A stretch of DNA of 64,000 bases from Paraspadella gotoi (lineage: Eukaryota > Chaetognatha): the NCBI GenBank assembly GCA_051294375.1, contig CM119266.1, forward strand, positions 25,317,731 to 25,381,730, read 5' to 3'. The notes beneath the pieces are model-generated. The model searched no databases. It was given only the letters and a program-made list of their open reading frames with translations, and was not told the DNA's origin. The translations under genes and the position numbers were made by a program. Of the stretch, positions 58,719 to 64,000 are shown piece after piece. The stretch's first letter is position 1; each line of letters starts with the position of its first letter.

Positions 58719-61700
58719 ACATCGCCTCACGCAAGTTCGGTTCCTCACTCTTTCACATGGTCGGCGGCTCGCACATCCGCAATGCATTGGCTGATTATCG
58801 TAGCTTTATGTCCTTGCTATTGCCATTATATTATATTTATTTTTACTTTTTTTGGATAATTAGCAGTGATCGGCCCATTTTCTTTAGTTTTTTGTTTTTT
58901 TATTTTTTTTTGTTTTTTTGTTTTTACTTCCTTCCGTCGTTTCCATATTTGGTTTGTCAACTTTGGATCCCGGGCTCTGAGCCTCGCGTTTCTTAGCTAA
59001 CTGATTAATACACCGAGCACGTAACCAGAACCAAACCATTTATGAGAACCATGTGTCATAACAAAGTTAGAAACCGTATATAGATCGAATATATAACGTA
59101 TTTTTCCCTATTGTCGTTATACTACATTTTTACTGTAACCGTACATCTTTCAGTGTCCCGGCTTTCGACCAAAGTATCGATTCAAAAAATACTCCATTAC
59201 TTTAAAGAAAATCAAAAAATCCATTTCTTCAGCAAATTTTACGATGCCGCGCGCTTTCGTCGTCCCAAACTTCAGTCACACGTAACAAATTTTTCATTGC
59301 CTTGGCGCCGCTCCGCGCCGCGCAGACGTTTGGCTCGCCTGTCTTTACACTCCCCCCAATTTCCCTGAAATTCTTACGCTGTCGGGCAACTGTGCCAGCG
59401 CTGTCCGGGCGCCTCCTCCCCCCGTTAAAGCTGCAATCGAGAGTCCGCTTGCACCGCTCGACCCACTAACGCGTCCATCTTGACGACTGCGGATTTTCGT
59501 CTCGTTTCACCGCCGGCCACAGCGGCTGGCTGCTTATCCAAAGGCCGGCAATGACTCTCTGCCGCAGCGCCGATGCTTCCAAAGGTCGGCACTGGGTTTT
59601 TTCTGCTGCGGCGCCAAACTGCTTCCAACCATTCGGGCGCTCACCCACTATTTCATGATTTCATGTTACTCACAAGTGATTGTCTTGCCACGACGCCGAT
59701 GTTTCACAAGAACCGGCGCACGTCTTGACAGTCCCCCAAATAAACACGGTCGGTTCCAAATACCGCGCCCGCGTCGAAAGCATACTCTTCTCCCTCTCCC
59801 CGTTTGTCCCACCTATGGGGGCGAAAATAGGTGTTTGAATATAGTTATTACGATATGCTCCAATAATAAGTAGTAATTGGATTACATAGCTATAGCGTTC
59901 ATGATTTCAATGTGATTACAAGATATAAACGATTCATATTCAAGTGGATTACATAGCTATAATCGATGTCAATTAGCTGTTTTATTGTTTATATCACGAA
60001 TAATCGGGTCAGTTTGATTTCTATTTGAACAACACACAACATTTGTTATCTTTTACTAGATTGTTCAACTCGGTAACTCCAGACAATAAATTTTTATTTT
60101 AAATATTCAAGAAAATTAATAACTGGTTTGGGTCTTATGTTTCTGTTGTAGTTCACCCAGACTTATTCGACAACGATTCTCCTGTTGTTGCCCTCCTTTT
60201 TCTTTTTTCTCTCCTTCTTCTTTTCCTTCCGGGATTTTGCTTCAGGGATGTTGAAGCTACGTTCCATATGTGTTCTCGACCCGGCCGCTTTTTTGAGTTC
60301 CGGTCCTGTATTTCCATCTCTTGCCAATCCTTTTGGTATCTTTGGCTTATTCCAAGCCGTTGGTTCGCTCCTCTTTGAATCAATTTGATCTTTAGTTTCT
60401 CCATTTGTTTCTCCTTCTTCGTTTTTGAGTTTCGCGTGGCGTTTATTTTTCTTTCCATCCTCTTGTTCGTGCGTATTTCTCTCATTAGCACATGCGCCCG
60501 TCTCTCGGCAAGGATGCCCGTGAGGTTGACCATTTCTCGCCTCCTCCTGCCTCGCTAACATCCTCTATTTCCTAGGATACCAATGTTAGTTCCAACAACT
60601 TGCTTCCATCTCTGCTCCCGTCTCGAGGTTTTTCCCCATGACGTTTTTCTAATGCCAGCTTTTTCTCAAACTCCTTTCTTTCTTTCCTTGGCACTTATTC
60701 TAACAGCTATGTAATCGGCTTCTTTAACCACTTACTTTTCTGTGGCGTTAGAGTTGATGCTTTCTGCATTTCTCAGTTTATTGTTATCTCTCTTTGGGCT
60801 CTCGTTTTTGACTCTGGTTTGCTCTTTTTCTCTCGTTTTCCTCCAGGTCTCTCCCTTTCAGTTTTTCTCTCACTTTTTTTCTTTTTCGAGTCCAAGCCTC
60901 ACTTCTTTCCCTGCTTTGTCACCTTCGTAGGTTTCTTTTAATTATAGGTTGAATTTTTACGACCTTGGCCATTCCACGCGCCGCGAAAAAATAACGAGAT
61001 GACGTATGCCATCCAGAGTTCGGTTTCTTTGTCGTCGTTTGTTGACCGTTCTCTAGGCAGCGTGCTTGGCTTGCGAACGAGGTTTTTTCTTCTTATCATT
61101 TAGTTTGGTTTACTTTTGGTCCCGGGCGCTGGCCCTCGCATGTCTAGCTAACATTATTACACCGACGTCAACCAAACAAACCATTTATTGAGGAACCATG
61201 GGTGTCTAACAAAGTTTAGAAACACTCATAATGAAATGATTATATCAACTATTTTCCTAGCGATACTACATTACTGAAACCTATATGCTTTCGGTTCCCG
61301 GCTATCGACCAGTACTCGCCGATCTACAGAAAAAATACTCATACAAAGAATAATCAAAAAGTCATTTCTCTCGCAAAATTCGATGCCGCACCTTCGTCTC
61401 CCAAATTGGTATGGCCGTCTTCTTTCTCCCCGCGGCCCTGATTTGGACCGTCGCCGTAACAATTTTCATGCCCCGAATTTCTGAAAATTCTACTCTGTCG
61501 TGGCAACCAGTGGCGGCGCTGTCCGGCGCTCTCCCCCCGTAAAGCTGCGTCGTTTCGCGTCAGAGTTTTTCTGCACCGCTCGGCCCCACTTTACCCCGTC
61601 ATTCTGTGATAACTGCTGATAGTCTGCGTTTCACCGCCGCCACTAGAGCCGGCTGCTCCATAAGGCCGGCATTTTGCTTCTTGATGTTGAGCTTCGTTTC

Positions 61701-62186
61701 ATTGCGTCTCGGACCGGCCGCTCTTCTGTTCCGCGTCCCTGTAATCTCCCATCTCTTGCCACCTTGGTCCTTTTGCTTCTTCCCAGTGCCTTTGGTTTCG
61801 CTCCTTTTGATCAATTTTGATCTTTAGTTCTTCCATTTGTTTCTCCCTTTTTGATTTTGCTCGTGTTTCTCCTTGTGTTGATTGGTTCGGCGCAGGATAC
61901 GCACCCAGTGCCCGGTGAGTTGTGACTCTGTCCTCCTTCCCGCCTGTTGCTTTTCTCCGTGTGGTCTGCGTTTCTGTTGGCCCTCTTTACTGGCTGAGTT
62001 GTCCGTGGCGTTGATTTTCTTTTCCTGCCTCTTGTTCATCGTAATTCCTCTCATTAGCAACAATGCGCCCTCTCTCCGGGCAGGAGAGTTGCCCATGAAG
62101 GTTGATATCTCGCTCCTCCTGTGCTCCAATCTAATGATTTCCACGGATCCAGTGTTTAAGTCAGAAACAACTGCTCCAAATCTCCG
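58719..62186 (-). repeat. Outer 3468 bp of the right arm, in exact register with the left
   Basis: Paired positions in 34403-37870 and here always sum to 96589, and the frames compared are identical. The first difference inward is one extra T at 37871 relative to this arm. Confidence 0.8.
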
Positions 62187-63672
62187 CAATTGTGATTCTA
62201 AAAAATTGAAACAACGTCAAAAAAGAGACCCAAAAAAAAATTTTAACTAAAGAGAACCAAAATAATAAAGAGGAACATTGGCCATCTCACGGAAAGGACG
62301 AAGAGACGCGCGCGTTTTTCCTTCCGAAATATCGCCTTCGTTTGGTTGGATCAATCGGGTCAGGTCGGGTGATGTGGTTGTACTTTGAGATGGAGGCAGT
62401 CATTGATGTGATGTACTTTGAGGTATGGAGGCAGTCATTGATGTGATGTACTTTGAGATGGAGGCTCTCATTCGTCAGTCGAGTTAAGAAAAAAATGCTT
62501 TACTCCTTCTTTACAGATATACACTCTCAAAAAATGTTATTTGATACTAAAGTTAAAGTTCACGAATTGAAATTTCGTGAAATAAATTTTCAACGAGGCT
62601 GAACCTTTGTGATTGAACTCGGCCCGTTTCACGCTCGGAAAATTAAACGACCCTCTCCCCCAGCACCCGACCTGCGGCGCCCGAGCTCGTAGACGGAACG
62701 CGAGAGAAAGAACTTCACGTCAAAAGCGAAAAATCGATTTTCACGACGCGAGAGAAGATTAAATTTTAAAAGCGAGGATTTCTTGAATGCCGCAAGTTGC
62801 ATCTCTAACAGAGACGTTTTTATTTTTGGTCGGTCAGTCGGTTGGATGGTAGTGGGCGTCGCTTTTTGAGTGAGTTTATAAACTGTCGTTATAGTCATAT
62901 TCTTTATTATTATATATTTGTTGTTTAGTATTTCTTACTTCTTTTGACGAGAAAACTTTTGGCTTTCATTAAATAACCTCCTGAATGTGACCCGATCCCC
63001 GTCAGAATTTATTACGTGAACTTTTAGCCCAGTGAAAAAAATATTGCGTCATCCGCGGACGTTTGCAAAGAGAAAAGGGCGGGAGAATCTCACGCTACCA
63101 GTAAGTACTAGAATAGATTAGATAGGGTGTAGGGTAGAAGGGTTTATCCGATATCAGATATAATATAGGAATACTGTTTTTAAGTTGAAACAGAACTATG
63201 CATAAATATATGATTATAATATCATAATAAAGTATTCATGTTCCGGAGGAAAAAAAAAACCTCCTTCAGCTTATTACTGCGAAGACTGAACAAGATAAGA
63301 GAATCACTTAATCTCTTGATGACCGTTCACTCTAGCGAGGAGTGGAGGACGAGGAGTAGGAGGAAGAGGAAGAGGAGGGGGCGTCGTTGAAGAGCTTGTT
63401 TGTTCGACGCGGAATGGATCGGCAAATGAATATAAATCACTTCCGACGTCGCCGCAGCAGTTGTGCAACAAATCTCAGACTGTCGTCGGCCGGCCTAGAG
63501 AGAGGCGGCGCGGCGATGCGGCGGCAGAAGCGCCGGCGAGGAGACGCATCCATTTCGATGGCAACACCGTAGGATGTCGAGTAGACGATTGAAAGGAGAT
63601 GGCAGAGAGGCGGAGGTGGGGGACAGAGGCGCAGAGGAAAGGTCACCGGGAGTGTGGGTGGAACGGTGAGTT

Positions 63673-63750
<78 letters not shown>

Positions 63751-64000
63751 GAGCGAGAGAGAGAGACACATAGAGGAAACGGATACCGAGAGAGGGGGAT
63801 AGAAAAGAAAGAAAAGAAGAGAAGGGGGGGGAAAAGAAAAAAAAATATTTTTTGCCGGTCAGATAAAGACAAGCGTTAGATCGAAGGAGGGGGCGCGTTG
63901 GGAAAGAAGAATCGAGGAAAAAAAAAAGAAAAGAAAATAAAGGAAGAAACTCGGTTGGGAGGAAGCGGAGGAAGAGAGAAAAAAAAATCCGAAGGAAGAA
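62187..64000 (+). repeat. Third copy of 49339 to about 51139
   Basis: Directly after the right arm ends, the sequence jumps to a direct copy of the right-arm segment that starts in the 18-bp palindrome. The two run in parallel to the end of the window with many one-base indels (1814 against about 1801 bases). The third copy has three instead of two 33-bp units at 62381-62480. The CpG-rich patch (63400-63600) and GA run (63671-63755) are again present. There is no gene. Confidence 0.85.

Larger units (their letters stand above)
48331..62186 (-). repeat. Right arm of the ~13.7-kb inverted repeat
   Basis: Reverse complement of 34403-48092 and slightly longer because of small indels and the 204-N gap. 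Mirror elements include the 85-91 bp minisatellite (about 56350-56905), the ~20-bp minisatellite (51635-51785), the TTG run (51261-51326), CT/TCC tracts (54940-55235), GA tracts (50803-50895) and the diverged direct copies (58944-60589 and 61099-62162). The arm ends at 62186 exactly opposite the base after the left gap. No gene is supported. Confidence 0.9.

Overview
This window looks like draft-assembly sequence from a eukaryote, most likely an invertebrate animal. The reasons are: no densely packed reading frames or operons; very many GA/CT, GGA, ACG and CAA microsatellites and purine-rich minisatellites; AT-rich non-coding stretches; scattered animal-type regulatory words; isolated sequences that resemble splice sites; and ten runs of N. 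I cannot name the taxon. No protein-coding gene can be supported with confidence. Nearly every long open frame is a translation of microsatellite (Ser/Leu or Arg/Glu runs) or of N runs. No defence system, virus, toxin gene, CRISPR array or operon is visible.

The main content is duplicated structure, and much of it looks made by the assembly. (1) 1 to about 5290 is a low-accuracy, insertion-rich inverted copy of about 5400-8510. (2) 10282-12424 and 12952-15094 are an apparently exact 2143-bp direct duplication whose second copy begins right after a 25-N gap. (3) 15095-16895 is an inverted mosaic of three pieces that lie at 8.5-9.8 kb, 7501-7601 and 9.83-10.28 kb. (4) 28.56-30.4 kb is largely a low-accuracy direct copy of the sequence just upstream. 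(5) 34403-48092 and 48331-62186 are two arms of a palindrome of about 13.7 kb each around a 238-bp loop. The left arm starts at a 25-N gap, and the outer 3468 bp of the arms keeps perfect register. (6) 62187-64000 is a third copy of part of the right arm (49339 to about 51139).

Between these, 16.9-28.5 kb and 30.4-34.4 kb are mostly single-copy. They hold a 39-40 bp minisatellite interrupted by a 478-N gap (18.2-18.9 kb), a CpG-rich patch with a DR1 nuclear-receptor element (22.2-22.4 kb), a 12-bp in-frame repeat in a small ORF (23.2 kb), a possible LTR (27.2 kb), and weak candidate exons at 31.35 kb and, inside the left palindrome arm, 38.3 kb. A tRNA-like sequence with pol III A and B boxes lies on the minus strand at 7.36-7.43 kb.

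The most important message for a reader is that copy number, orientation and open frames here cannot be taken at face value. The 27.8-kb palindrome is either a real inverted duplication (as on some sex chromosomes) or a fold-back long read built into the scaffold. Several features favour the fold-back explanation.
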